Assembly (NCBI GenBank): GCA_018700655.1
Contig: JABIUG010000069.1
Coordinates: 1-10,990 of the forward strand
Length of the DNA: 10,990 bases
Direction of reading: 5' to 3'
Source: Rhodospirillaceae bacterium
Lineage (GTDB): Bacteria; Pseudomonadota; Alphaproteobacteria; SP197
Shown here: positions 1-6,371 of the stretch, piece after piece
Layout of the letters: every line of letters starts with the position of its first letter
Position numbering within the stretch: the stretch's first letter is position 1
The notes under the pieces: model-generated
Told to the model about the DNA's origin: nothing
The model's input: the letters and a program-made list of their open reading frames with translations, nothing else
Database searches by the model: none
Translations under genes and position numbers: made by a program

Positions 1-891
1 AGCATCATGCAGCGCGCCATGGCTGCTGGGCATCGCATCTTTGAGGTCATGGATGTCGTGGTCGACATCAAGGACAAGCCCGGCGCAGTCGATGTCGAAG
101 GCAGTGACGGTTCGGTCGAATTCGACCACGTCACCTTTGGTTATGTGAAAGACCAGCCGGTCCTGAAAGATGTCAGCTTCCGCGTCGAAGACGGCGAGAC
201 CGTCGCCCTTGTCGGCCCGACCGGGTCGGGCAAGACCAGCGCCATGGCTCTGGCCCATCGGTTTTATGACATCTGGGACGGCAGCATCCGTGTCGGCGGC
301 CACGATGTCCGTGACATCACGCAGGACTCTCTGGGCCGCCATGTCGCGATGGTCCTGCAGGAGCCGTTCCTGTTCACCGGCACGGTGTTCGAGAACATCC
401 GCTACAACAAGACCGATGCGACCCGACATGACGTGATCGCAGCGGCACAGGCGGTCGGGGCGCACGATTTCATCGTCAGTCTGGCCGATGGCTACGACAC
501 GGAGATGGAGCAGGGGGGCACGACCCTTTCAGTCGGCCAGCGTCAGTTACTGAGCTTTGCCCGTGCGCTGGTGGCCGATGCCCGTATCCTGGTGCTCGAC
601 GAAGCCACCGCCAATGTCGACAGCTATACCGAACTGAAGATCCAGCAGGCGCTGGCGCGTCTGCTTGAGGGCCGCACCGCCATGGTCATCGCCCACCGTC
701 TGGCGACCATCCGCGGCGCCGACCGCATCATCGTCCTGCAGGACGGTGTCGTGATTGAAACCGGCAACCACGACGAACTGATGGAACTGGGCGGGCTCTA
801 CTCTCGCCTCTACCGTATGAACTACGCCAGCTTCGACGACATCCCCGAAGACGAGATCGCCAAGCTGACCAAGGCTGAAGGCGAGACCTGA
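1..891 (+). CDS. ABC transporter ATP-binding/permease protein, C-terminal part (5' end outside window)
   Basis: The frame is open from the first base, so this is the 3' part of a longer gene. The first ATG (base 7) lies inside the usual linker between the membrane domain and the ATPase. Residues counted from that ATG show a complete exporter-type nucleotide-binding domain: Walker A GPTGSGKT (70-77), Q-loop QEP (118-120), signature LSVGQRQ (174-180), Walker B ILVLDEA (194-200) and H-loop His220 in IAHRL. The second signature glycine is Val (LSVGQ, usually LSGGQ). The membrane domain is expected upstream. Such proteins work as homo- or heterodimers in the inner membrane and export lipids, peptides or drugs; the substrate cannot be read here. 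The last codons (AKLTKAEGET, stop TGA 889-891) are repeated at 1730-1762 beyond an AT-rich insert. Without the insert the next gene would start about 48 bases after the stop, so the two may once have shared an operon. Confidence 0.93.
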   Translation, partial: SIMQRAMAAGHRIFEVMDVVVDIKDKPGAVDVEGSDGSVEFDHVTFGYVKDQPVLKDVSFRVEDGETVALVGPTGSGKTSAMALAHRFYDIWDGSIRVGGHDVRDITQDSLGRHVAMVLQEPFLFTGTVFENIRYNKTDATRHDVIAAAQAVGAHDFIVSLADGYDTEMEQGGTTLSVGQRQLLSFARALVADARILVLDEATANVDSYTELKIQQALARLLEGRTAMVIAHRLATIRGADRIIVLQDGVVIETGNHDELMELGGLYSRLYRMNYASFDDIPEDEIAKLTKAEGET

Positions 892-892
892 C
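857..892 (+). repeat. Left direct repeat (att-like) at the 3' end of the ABC gene
   Basis: These 36 bases recur at 1728-1763 with two mismatches (861 C/A and 882 C/T). The longest identical core is 20 bases (862-881 against 1733-1752). The left copy is in frame with the ABC gene and supplies its last codons and stop. Both mismatches fall at third codon positions and are synonymous (GCC/GCA Ala, GGC/GGT Gly), so both copies encode the same C-terminus. Similarity ends sharply on both sides. Confidence 0.9.
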
Positions 893-924
893 TGGATAGT
901 GATTTACTTATGGACTAGAGAATT

Positions 925-1708
925 TTGACTATTATGCAGCCAAATGATGTTTATCTTAAATCTAAACGAAACCTTCTGATATTCTGTTCAATATTATTAT
1001 TGAGTATCTATGTTGGCGTTGAAGAGGCGGGTGATGGTAATTTTGTAAGTTTTTTTCCTGTTAAGTTGGCTAATTTGCAGGGGTTTAATTACATAGGTTT
1101 CTTTGCAGTAATGTATTTTACCTCTCAGTTCCTCTCGTTTTGGCTAGCTCAGAATGAGGAGATTCGTAACCTTATTCACTTCAGGATTGACTTTTATACA
1201 ACGTCTTCTACTTCGATTTTCTCAATCATTTCGGCATTTTATGTTTTCTTTCGTGATGACTTCCTTCCCTACATTATCCAGTTCCTGAAATTTCCGGATA
1301 CCTCCTCTTTTTTCGCAGCAATATCGTTCGGTATTGCATTTGTCAGCCTCCTATACGTTGTTGCGCAATCGATACGGAAATCGAAGATCGAGGCTAGAAC
1401 TATTGAGGGTGTAGTGTTTAAACAACTTTTGCGAAGGGAATGCATTCTTGTATTAAATCCAAATAGTTCGAAAGGAAGGAAAAATAGCATTTCTGGCTGA
1501 TGGAGAGATAGGAGGTGGGAAGAATGATAATGATTCATCGTGGCGACTGAGGGGAATATTCCTAGAAATTTTGAATAAAGACGGCCAGATATTTAGTAGA
1601 TTTTCTTACAAAATTGCCGAAGACTCATTCGATTACACTAATGATGATGACACTTTATCAATTAGATCTCAGCGAATCATTCTAGCGAATTCCGAAAAAC
1701 AAATGTGA
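925..1708 (+). pseudogene. Orphan four-helix membrane protein with C-terminal soluble domain, frameshifted
   Basis: The first part (TTG 925, or ATG 934, to TGA 1498-1500) encodes 191 residues with about four hydrophobic segments (near 17-32, 55-75, 96-110 and 129-147), then a charged stretch (RKSKIEAR) starting a cytoplasmic part. Coding continues in the +1 frame: from 1457 to the TGA at 1706-1708 that frame is open and gives a normal-looking soluble sequence (KIAFLADGEIGGG, then WRLRGIFLEILNKDGQIFSRF). It has no ATG or GTG start of its own before its last codon. Stops limit the frame change to about 1457-1497, where there are A-runs (1471-1473, 1480-1484). Removing one base gives a protein of about 260 residues. 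The cause may be mutation, sequencing error or, less likely, programmed frameshifting. I do not recognise the family. AT-rich codon use unlike all neighbours indicates transfer. GAG at 918-920 is a weak ribosome site. Confidence 0.7.
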
Positions 1709-1727
1709 TTTTTGCTACATAGATGGG

Positions 1728-1763
1728 TCGCAAAGCTGACCAAGGCTGAAGGTGAGACCTGAC
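1728..1763 (+). repeat. Right direct repeat (att-like), displaced copy of the ABC gene 3' end
   Basis: This is the second copy of the 36-bp repeat at 857-892, exactly 871 bases downstream. Read in the matching phase it encodes AKLTKAEGET and a TGA stop, but it is cut off from the rest of the ABC gene by the insert. It marks the right boundary: GC-rich sequence continuous with the following amidohydrolase gene resumes here. Confidence 0.9.
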
Positions 1764-1776
1764 CCGATCTGTCGGG
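1763..1776 (+). other. Short hairpin after the right repeat
   Basis: CCCGA and TCGGG form a 5-bp stem around the loop TCTG. It begins at the last base of the right repeat. There is no T-run after it, so it is at best a weak or factor-dependent terminator for the original ABC gene; it could be chance. Confidence 0.25.
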
Positions 1777-1809
1777 CGTGATAGCAAGAGCGAAGCTTGA
1801 GGGAATGCC

Positions 1810-3009
1810 ATGTCTGATGTGCTCCATGATGTCGTGATCAGCGGTGACGCTCATGTCGGTGAACCTGATGGGATGCGCGCCTATATGCCCAAGGAACACC
1901 TTGAATTGCTCCCCAAACTGGAGCGCAGTGACGACGGCAACTTCAAGATGACGCGGGACGGCGACGAGCTTGATCGTGCACCCAAGAAGGAACCCGGCCC
2001 GATCGACCTGATGAAGGAGTTCCGCGAGGACCCCAGCCAGGGCACCAACCACGATTTGCGTCTGGAGCACATGGCGCTGCAGGGCGTCGACGCCGCGGTG
2101 CTTTTCCCCAACATCGGGCTCAGTGTTTCGATGGGCAACTCGTCGCCCGCGTTCAATCACGCCTGGGCGCGCGCCCACAACGAATTCACCTGGGATACGT
2201 TCTCCGAACACCGCCATCGCCTCAAGCCTGCCGCCGTGCTGGCGATCGACGATCTCGACGCGATGCTTGCCGAGGCTGAGCGCTGCATCAAACTGGGGTT
2301 TTGCACGCTCTTTTTGCCCGCGACCGTGCCGTGGCGGCCCTACCGCCTGCCGGTCTATGAGCCGCTCTGGAGTCTGGCCGAAGAAGCGGGCGTTCCCATC
2401 AACTTCCATATTTTCAGCGGCAACCTCGCCCTGCGTGGCGATATGGTGAGTGTCGCCGATCTTTCCGATGACAGGATCGAAGCCCTGCGCGGCCTCGATG
2501 AGCTCGAGAAGGGCGGGCCTGAGCTGATCAACATTACAGTGATGGGCATGGCTGCGGGCATGTCGCCGCTGGCCGAGGTCATCGGCTCGGGCGTGCTTGA
2601 AGCCCATCCCGATCTCAAGGTCGTGGTGACCGAGAGCGAATGCGGCTGGCTCGCCTGGTTCCTCCATGCGATGGACCAGATGAACCGCCAGCGCCACCTC
2701 GGCATGAAGAAGCTGGAGCTTGAGCCCAGCGAATACTTCCACCGTCAGTGCAATGTCACCATCACCGATGATCCCGTGGCACTCCACAACGTACCGCTCA
2801 CCGGCAGCGACTGCCTGCTTTGGGGTGACGATTATCCCCATGACGAAGGGGTCTTTCCTGACGGCGCCCGTGCGATCCGGGAAATTCGCGATGCGCTGAC
2901 GCCGCAAGCCTCGCACCACGTCTTGTGCGGCAATGCGGCGAAGCTCTACGGCTTTGATCTCGACCTGCTCCAGGCGACGCGCGACGAGGTCATGCGCTTC
3001 GCGGCTTGA
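1810..3009 (+). CDS. Amidohydrolase family (Amidohydro_2) metal-dependent hydrolase, ACMSD-like fold
   Basis: The 399-residue product is full length for the Amidohydro_2 group of TIM-barrel enzymes, which hydrolyse or decarboxylate small carboxylic substrates using one divalent metal. Hallmarks are the N-terminal GDAHVGEP (12-19, His15), the mid-barrel His in PINFH (His200), the HPDLKVVVTESECGW segment (266-280, with Glu275), and the C-terminal LWGDDYPHDEG (337-347), whose Asp is the usual catalytic residue. Members with this H-x-x-E type N-terminus are common in alphaproteobacterial catabolic clusters. The substrate cannot be assigned. The ATG at 1810 is supported by GAGGGA at 1799-1804. There is no signal peptide, so it is cytoplasmic. 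The gene lies just right of the AT-rich insert and converges with the regulator gene at 3054; the 44-base gap between them shows no clear terminator. Confidence 0.9.
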   Translation: MSDVLHDVVISGDAHVGEPDGMRAYMPKEHLELLPKLERSDDGNFKMTRDGDELDRAPKKEPGPIDLMKEFREDPSQGTNHDLRLEHMALQGVDAAVLFPNIGLSVSMGNSSPAFNHAWARAHNEFTWDTFSEHRHRLKPAAVLAIDDLDAMLAEAERCIKLGFCTLFLPATVPWRPYRLPVYEPLWSLAEEAGVPINFHIFSGNLALRGDMVSVADLSDDRIEALRGLDELEKGGPELINITVMGMAAGMSPLAEVIGSGVLEAHPDLKVVVTESECGWLAWFLHAMDQMNRQRHLGMKKLELEPSEYFHRQCNVTITDDPVALHNVPLTGSDCLLWGDDYPHDEGVFPDGARAIREIRDALTPQASHHVLCGNAAKLYGFDLDLLQATRDEVMRFAA

Positions 3010-3053
3010 GACCAGGTTCTTTGCATTCCTGCCGGCGGTTGACCCAGCGCTGA

Positions 3054-3830
3054 TCAGATTGCCGGACGAACCCTCCATTGATGCTGGTTCTGACAAATCG
3101 TAGTGTGATTTGTCGGGCGCTTATTCTTGGTTTCCGCAAGCTGTCTTGGGGGCATCCGCAGTTGCTCGTGCCAGCTTTGCCGCAGATTTGCGGCCCGGTC
3201 GCTGAACAATATTCCGGTATCGGCGCAACTCATGATGCGATACGCGCGAAAGTGCCGGAAGTCGCGGCTTAACTCGCACCATGCCGCGAGCACGGTGAGT
3301 TCGGTGTAGTAGATCACGGCCAGAGGCAGCACCGTACGGGTTGTCTGGTTACCCTGCTCGTCCTGGTATTCCAGCGAAACAACGTGATCGTTGCGCACGG
3401 CATGACGTAGCATGCTCATGTCAGCAGTTTCGGGCTCGGGAGCGCCAAAGCGCGAGACGACGAAACGGCCGTCATCAAGTTCTGTTTCGCGCGCGGACGG
3501 CAGGGCATCGGCGATCTTGGCATTGACCCGCCGGGCGGCTGCCTCCAGGCCCTTGTCACCGGTGCGGCGCAGCAGTTCCAGGCCGACGACGATCGCTTCG
3601 ACTTCCTCGTGATCGAACATCAGCGGTGGCAGGTCATAGCCGGGCCGCATGATGTAGCAGACCCCGGCAGCACCTTCGATCGGCACGCGCATGGCCATCA
3701 GGGTCGCGATGTCACGATAAACCGTGCGCGGTGTGACCTCCAGCTTTTCGGCCAGTTGGGCCGCCGTGATCGACGCACGGGCGCGGCGCAGGATCTGGAT
3801 CAGTTCGAACAGACGGTCGGCACGGCGCAT
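3054..3830 (-). CDS. YafY-type transcriptional regulator (HTH + WYL domains)
   Basis: The 258-residue product starts with a DeoR-like winged helix-turn-helix (about residues 5-60; ITAAQLAEKLEVTPRTVYRD spans 21-40). A WYL-type sensor domain follows at about 135-215 (YQDEQGNQTTRTVLPLAVIYY, then AAWCE and FRHFRAYRI). Family members typically control a divergently transcribed neighbour, here the oxidase-fold gene starting at 3929. The ATG at 3830 has GGAG on the minus strand about 10 bases upstream. The first 220 or so residues fit the family. The last 30 (from RMPPRQ) do not look conserved and are partly encoded by a strong inverted repeat at 3092-3114, so the frame may have been extended by loss of an earlier stop. 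The ligand is unknown. Confidence 0.88.
   Translation of the reverse strand: MRRADRLFELIQILRRARASITAAQLAEKLEVTPRTVYRDIATLMAMRVPIEGAAGVCYIMRPGYDLPPLMFDHEEVEAIVVGLELLRRTGDKGLEAAARRVNAKIADALPSARETELDDGRFVVSRFGAPEPETADMSMLRHAVRNDHVVSLEYQDEQGNQTTRTVLPLAVIYYTELTVLAAWCELSRDFRHFRAYRIMSCADTGILFSDRAANLRQSWHEQLRMPPRQLAETKNKRPTNHTTICQNQHQWRVRPAI
3092..3114. other. Perfect 8-bp inverted repeat in the 3' end of the regulator gene
   Basis: GACAAATC (3092-3099) and GATTTGTC (3107-3114) are exact reverse complements around a 7-base loop. This is AT-richer than its surroundings and lies in the poorly conserved tail of the regulator. It may be a former transcription terminator now inside the reading frame, or a protein-binding site. 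No long T-run follows on either strand. Confidence 0.45.
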
Positions 3831-3870
3831 GATGGCTGGTCTCCATGGCGATGAGTATCGCCAAAGCCTC

Positions 3871-3888
3871 CTGACAGGGTGCTGTCAG
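3871..3888. promoter_or_regulatory. Probable operator for the YafY-type regulator
   Basis: CTGACAG-GGTG-CTGTCAG is a perfect 7-bp inverted repeat with a 4-base spacer. It sits in the 98-base gap between the divergent regulator and oxidase-fold genes, 40 bases from each start codon. Dimeric HTH regulators of this type normally bind such palindromes and repress both genes. The sequence and position are observed; binding is inferred. Confidence 0.65.
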
Positions 3889-3928
3889 CAGGGTTGTGAA
3901 AGAGTGACCCAATGTTCAGGAGATCGCC

Positions 3929-4477
3929 ATGCCCAATCCGTTGCCCGCTCTCGATGACCGTTTCGCGCGTTTCATCGAAGATCAGAAGATGTTCTTCGTT
4001 GCCACCGCTGCTGCAGACGGCCGTGTCAACATGTCACCCAAGGGCCTCGACAGCCTGCGCATCCTGGCGCCCGACAACATCGTCTGGCTGAACCTCACCG
4101 GCAGCGGCAACGAGACGGCAGCACATCTCCAGGCCGTGAACCGGATTACGCTCATGTTCAGCGCCCTCGAAGGCGACCCCATGACCCTGCCTGTCTACGG
4201 CCAGGCTAGCGTGCTGCATCCACGCGACGAGGGTTGGGCTGCCCTGATCGGGTTGTTTCCTGCCATGGGCGGCTCGCGCCAGATTGTCGATGTCGCGATC
4301 GACCGCGTGGAATCATCATGTGGCAGCGGTGTGCTGCTATTTACCTACAAGGGCCAGCGCGGCAAATCCCAGCTTGTGCCGTTTTACGAGCGGATGGGTG
4401 AGGACAAGGTGCGTCAGTACTGGGAGCGCAAGAACCAGACCAGCATTGACGGCCTGCCGACTCATATTCTGGGCTGA
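3929..4477 (+). CDS. Pyridoxamine 5'-phosphate oxidase-fold (FMN-binding split barrel) protein
   Basis: The 182-residue product opens with the typical pattern of this group: FIEDQKMFFVATAAADGRVNMSPKG (about 15-39), then VWLNLTGSGNETAAHLQ (about 51-67). These form the split-barrel core that binds FMN or F420 in relatives. Proteins of this subgroup are annotated as PPOX-class FMN-binding proteins; they are probably flavin reductases or detoxifying enzymes rather than true PdxH, and the end (IDGLPTHIL) is also common in them. The start is supported by AGGAG at 3918-3922, six bases before the ATG. It is divergent from the YafY-type regulator, with a shared palindromic operator, so it is likely that regulator's target. 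Its 3' end overlaps the convergent cupin gene by 16 bases. Confidence 0.87.
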   Translation: MPNPLPALDDRFARFIEDQKMFFVATAAADGRVNMSPKGLDSLRILAPDNIVWLNLTGSGNETAAHLQAVNRITLMFSALEGDPMTLPVYGQASVLHPRDEGWAALIGLFPAMGGSRQIVDVAIDRVESSCGSGVLLFTYKGQRGKSQLVPFYERMGEDKVRQYWERKNQTSIDGLPTHILG

Positions 4478-4860
4478 TCAGCCCTCCACGGGCCTTCGAC
4501 AGGAATTGCTTCGTCATGACCCGGCCATGGCGGCATGGTGACGCCGGCAGCAACAAAGGGGGCGTCGGCGCCTGCGCGAAACTGGAAGTCTGTACCCAGC
4601 GGAATCGAAAGGCCCATGCCCGGCTTCAGATCCACGATCTCCTCACGTTCGCCCTGTTTGCGCCACATCTGGCCAGCACCGGAAACCACGACCCAGAGTT
4701 CCTCGATCTTGCGATGCGTCACGGCCATGGAACAAGTGCCGGCCGGCAGGGTGAAGCTGGCCATGGTGCCACCGGCTACGCCGCCCAGAAGTCTGACTTC
4801 TGAACCGTCAGGTGCGATGGCGTCAGGCTGCGGATTGGGTATGACTGTCGCGAAATCCAT
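4462..4860 (-). CDS. Small single-domain cupin protein
   Basis: With the ATG at 4860 the product has 132 residues and one cupin barrel. Motif 1 reads as VTHRKIEELWVVVSGAGQMW (about 47-66): His49 and Glu54 are the likely metal ligands left, and the usual first His is Thr48. Motif 2 is GMGLSIPLGTDFQFR (81-95), where the usual His is replaced (Asp91/Phe92), so metal binding may be reduced. The frame is open further upstream, to an ATG at 4896, but a perfect AGGAGG on the minus strand (complement of 4868-4873), seven bases before the 4860 start, settles the choice. The function is unknown; candidates are sugar or small-acid binding, isomerase or dioxygenase. It converges with the oxidase-fold gene and diverges from the inhibitor gene at 4933. 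Confidence 0.85.
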   Translation of the reverse strand: MDFATVIPNPQPDAIAPDGSEVRLLGGVAGGTMASFTLPAGTCSMAVTHRKIEELWVVVSGAGQMWRKQGEREEIVDLKPGMGLSIPLGTDFQFRAGADAPFVAAGVTMPPWPGHDEAIPVEGPWRADQPRI

Positions 4861-4932
4861 CGCGTAACCTCCTGATTGAACTGGCCTTGCATACAATGCG
4901 ACAAACGGACCAGGGAAGAAGGAACGAAGAAT

Positions 4933-5169
4933 ATGACGACATCAACTTCAAGGCGCGCCCTTTGTCTCGCGCTGGCTGCCGGCGGTGCCGGCCTGTCTTT
5001 GGCCGATGTGGCTGCTGCCGGCGGCGACGAGGGGCCGTGCTCCGAACTGATCGGCCACAAGGTCCGTGTTCTGGGGCCGAACTCACCCATGACGATGGAT
5101 TACAATCCCGATCGGGTGAACATCTTCCATGACGACGACTATGTGATCACCGATATTTCATTCGGCTGA
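4933..5169 (+). CDS. Exported I78-family peptidase inhibitor-like protein
   Basis: The 78-residue product has an N-terminal export signal: SRRALCLALAAGGAG with an Ala-rich likely cleavage area (VAAAGG, about 25-31). The twin arginine at 7-8 could mean Tat, but Sec is equally possible. The mature part has the I78 pattern: CSELIGH (Cys36), VRVLGPNSPMTMDYNPDRVN (44-63), then a short hydrophobic strand and a final Gly. Relatives such as the Aspergillus elastase inhibitor (family I78) inhibit serine proteases, and bacterial members are periplasmic. The usual last Cys, which pairs with the first, is Phe77 here (ISFG), so Cys36 has no partner. The ATG at 4933 with AAGGAA at 4919-4924 is preferred over an upstream frame opening at 4876. 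The cupin gene is divergent. Confidence 0.75.
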   Translation: MTTSTSRRALCLALAAGGAGLSLADVAAAGGDEGPCSELIGHKVRVLGPNSPMTMDYNPDRVNIFHDDDYVITDISFG

Positions 5170-5190
5170 CCTGGCGGCTGACCACTTGTG

Positions 5191-6218
5191 TCACTTGGAT
5201 TTTCGGCTGTTCTTCTCGTCTGATCCTGAAGCGTTGGCATAGAACGGATCATCATGCTCGACCACCCGTCGCGCCGAACCCACGATCAACGGATCGGGGC
5301 CTTTGACGATGCTGTGGTCCTTGTCCGGGTAGGGCAGGGATGACAGGAAGTGTTGCATGCAGCCGAGCCGTGCGCGTTTTTTGTCGTCGGACTTGATCAC
5401 CGTCCAGGGTGCGTCGGCCGTGTCGGTATAGAAGAACATCGCCTGTTTGGCTTCGGTGTAGTCTTCCCACTTGTCGAGTGAGGCCATATCGACCGGTGAC
5501 AGTTTCCACTGCTTGAGCGGGTCGAGCTTGCGGCTCTTGAATCGTCGCATCTGCTCATCGCGCGTCACCGAGAACCAGTATTTGAAGAGGCGGATGCCGC
5601 TGTTGACCAGCATGCGTTCGAACTTGGGGCACTGGCGCATGAATTCAAGGTATTCCGTACCCGAGCAAAAGCCCATGACCCGCTCGACACCTGCACGGTT
5701 GTACCAGGAACGGTCCATCATCAGCATTTCAGGTGCTCGACATACCGCTGGAAGTACCATTGGCCACGTTCGCGGTCGGTTGGTTTTTCCAGGGCGACGA
5801 CCCGTGAACCACGCGGGTTGAGGTGTTCCATGAAACGTTTGATCGTGCCGCCCTTGCCGGCCGCGTCGCGGCCCTCGAAGAGAACGACGACTTTTTCGCC
5901 GGATTCACGCACCCAGCGCTGGACCTTCAGAAGCTCGACCTGAAGTTCGGCCTTGTGTTTCTCATAGGCCGCGCGGCGCATCTTGTCCTTGTAGGGATAG
6001 ACGCCCTCGCGAAAGATCCGGGCAAGAGCCTCGGGATCGTGACGCATCTCGGTGAGTTCGTGATGCACGATCGCCGCACGTTCCTGGGGCGTGCTGGGCG
6101 ACCTGACGGCGGCGGCCACATCGGCATCCTTGCCATTGGCAGGCCTCGCGGGGGCCTTCGCGGCACTGGTTTCGTTGCCCGGTGTGCTGACACCAGGATC
6201 TTTCGAGCTTTTGACCAT
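5191..6218 (-). pseudogene. ppk2: Polyphosphate kinase 2 (PPK2), broken by a frameshifting deletion
   Basis: PPK2 transfers phosphate between polyphosphate and nucleotides in the cytoplasm. Two overlapping frames carry its two halves. The upstream part, from ATG 6218, has an Ala/Pro/Lys-rich tail (1-45), then YPYKDKMRRAAYEKHKAELQ and Walker A FEGRDAAGKGG (114-124), and ends in GQWYFQRYVEHL before TGA at 5721-5723. The second frame continues with EMLMMDRSWYNRAGVERVMG (Walker B), the lid region KSRKLDPLKQWKLSPVD and the C-terminus to 5191. Between YVEHL and EMLMMDRSW relatives have about four residues (such as PAAG). Their absence plus one base fits a 13-base deletion at 5729/5730. Adding 13 bases gives a 346-residue protein, normal for PPK2. 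GAGG (complement of 6227-6230) lies eight bases before the start; an FNR-type box lies upstream. Neither half alone should be active, since Walker A and B are separated. Confidence 0.88.
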
Positions 6219-6242
6219 CGATCCATCCTCTTTGTCAGGCCA

Positions 6243-6248
6243 GTCATA
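6243..6248 (-). promoter_or_regulatory. Candidate -10 element for the PPK2 promoter
   Basis: On the minus strand these bases read TATGAC. A start of transcription near 6235-6236 would put the FNR-like palindrome (centre 6276.5) at about -41, the usual position for class II activation, and give a leader of about 18 bases with the ribosome site inside. The match to TATAAT is only moderate. Confidence 0.35.
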
Positions 6249-6269
6249 CGGCGTGGCCGGCAGATTGCC

Positions 6270-6283
6270 TTGACGCAAGTCAA
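6270..6283. promoter_or_regulatory. FNR/FixK-type binding box
   Basis: TTGAC-GCAA-GTCAA is a perfect palindrome with the TTGA-N6-TCAA pattern recognised by FNR/FixK/FnrL regulators of the CRP family. It lies 52 bases upstream of the PPK2 ATG and 89 bases upstream of the Rieske oxygenase ATG. Spacing favours PPK2 as target, so PPK2 may have been induced under low oxygen. Confidence 0.6.
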
Positions 6284-6371
6284 ACGGGAGATCCTGAAAT
6301 CACCATTGCACATTTTCAACGGACCGAACTAAGGTCGTGGTGACAGGGTAGAACCAGCGGGCGAGGACCAG

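Larger units (their letters stand above)
893..1763. mobile_element. AT-rich insert flanked by a duplicated gene end; probable small integrative element or its remnant
   Basis: One period of the repeat-bounded unit is 871 bp. Base composition changes abruptly just after the left repeat (bases 901-960 contain 17 G/C in 60) and returns to GC-rich just before the right repeat. The only gene inside is the frameshifted membrane-protein gene. I see no integrase, transposase, terminal inverted repeats or attC-like site. Integrating elements that target gene ends typically carry a copy of that end, which keeps the target gene intact; the synonymous differences between the two copies fit this. Which copy is native cannot be decided from this window. 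The alternative is a recombination event between short homologies without a dedicated recombinase. Confidence 0.6.

Noticed and set aside
893..1763. The AT-rich insert as a classical insertion sequence, integron cassette or CRISPR-linked unit
   Set aside because: There is no transposase, no terminal inverted repeats, no attC-like site and no spaced repeats.
1669..3096. Long minus-strand open frame (475 codons) opposite the Amidohydro_2 gene
   Set aside because: It lies antisense to a clearly recognisable enzyme, has no recognisable domain, and runs into the AT-rich island. It is a typical GC-rich shadow frame.
4861..4896. ATG at 4896 as the cupin start
   Set aside because: A perfect AGGAGG is positioned for the ATG at 4860, and the extra residues are not cupin-like.
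4876..4897. TTGAAC and TACAAT as a promoter for the inhibitor gene
   Set aside because: The spacing is about 10 bases, far too short for a sigma-70 promoter.
6219..6278. TTG start at 6278 for the PPK2 gene
   Set aside because: It falls inside the FNR-like palindrome and has no ribosome site; the ATG at 6218 has GAGG eight bases upstream.
6341..6349. TGACAGGGT before the Rieske gene as a second site for the YafY-type regulator
   Set aside because: It matches one arm and spacer of the 3871-3888 palindrome, but the opposite arm is missing.
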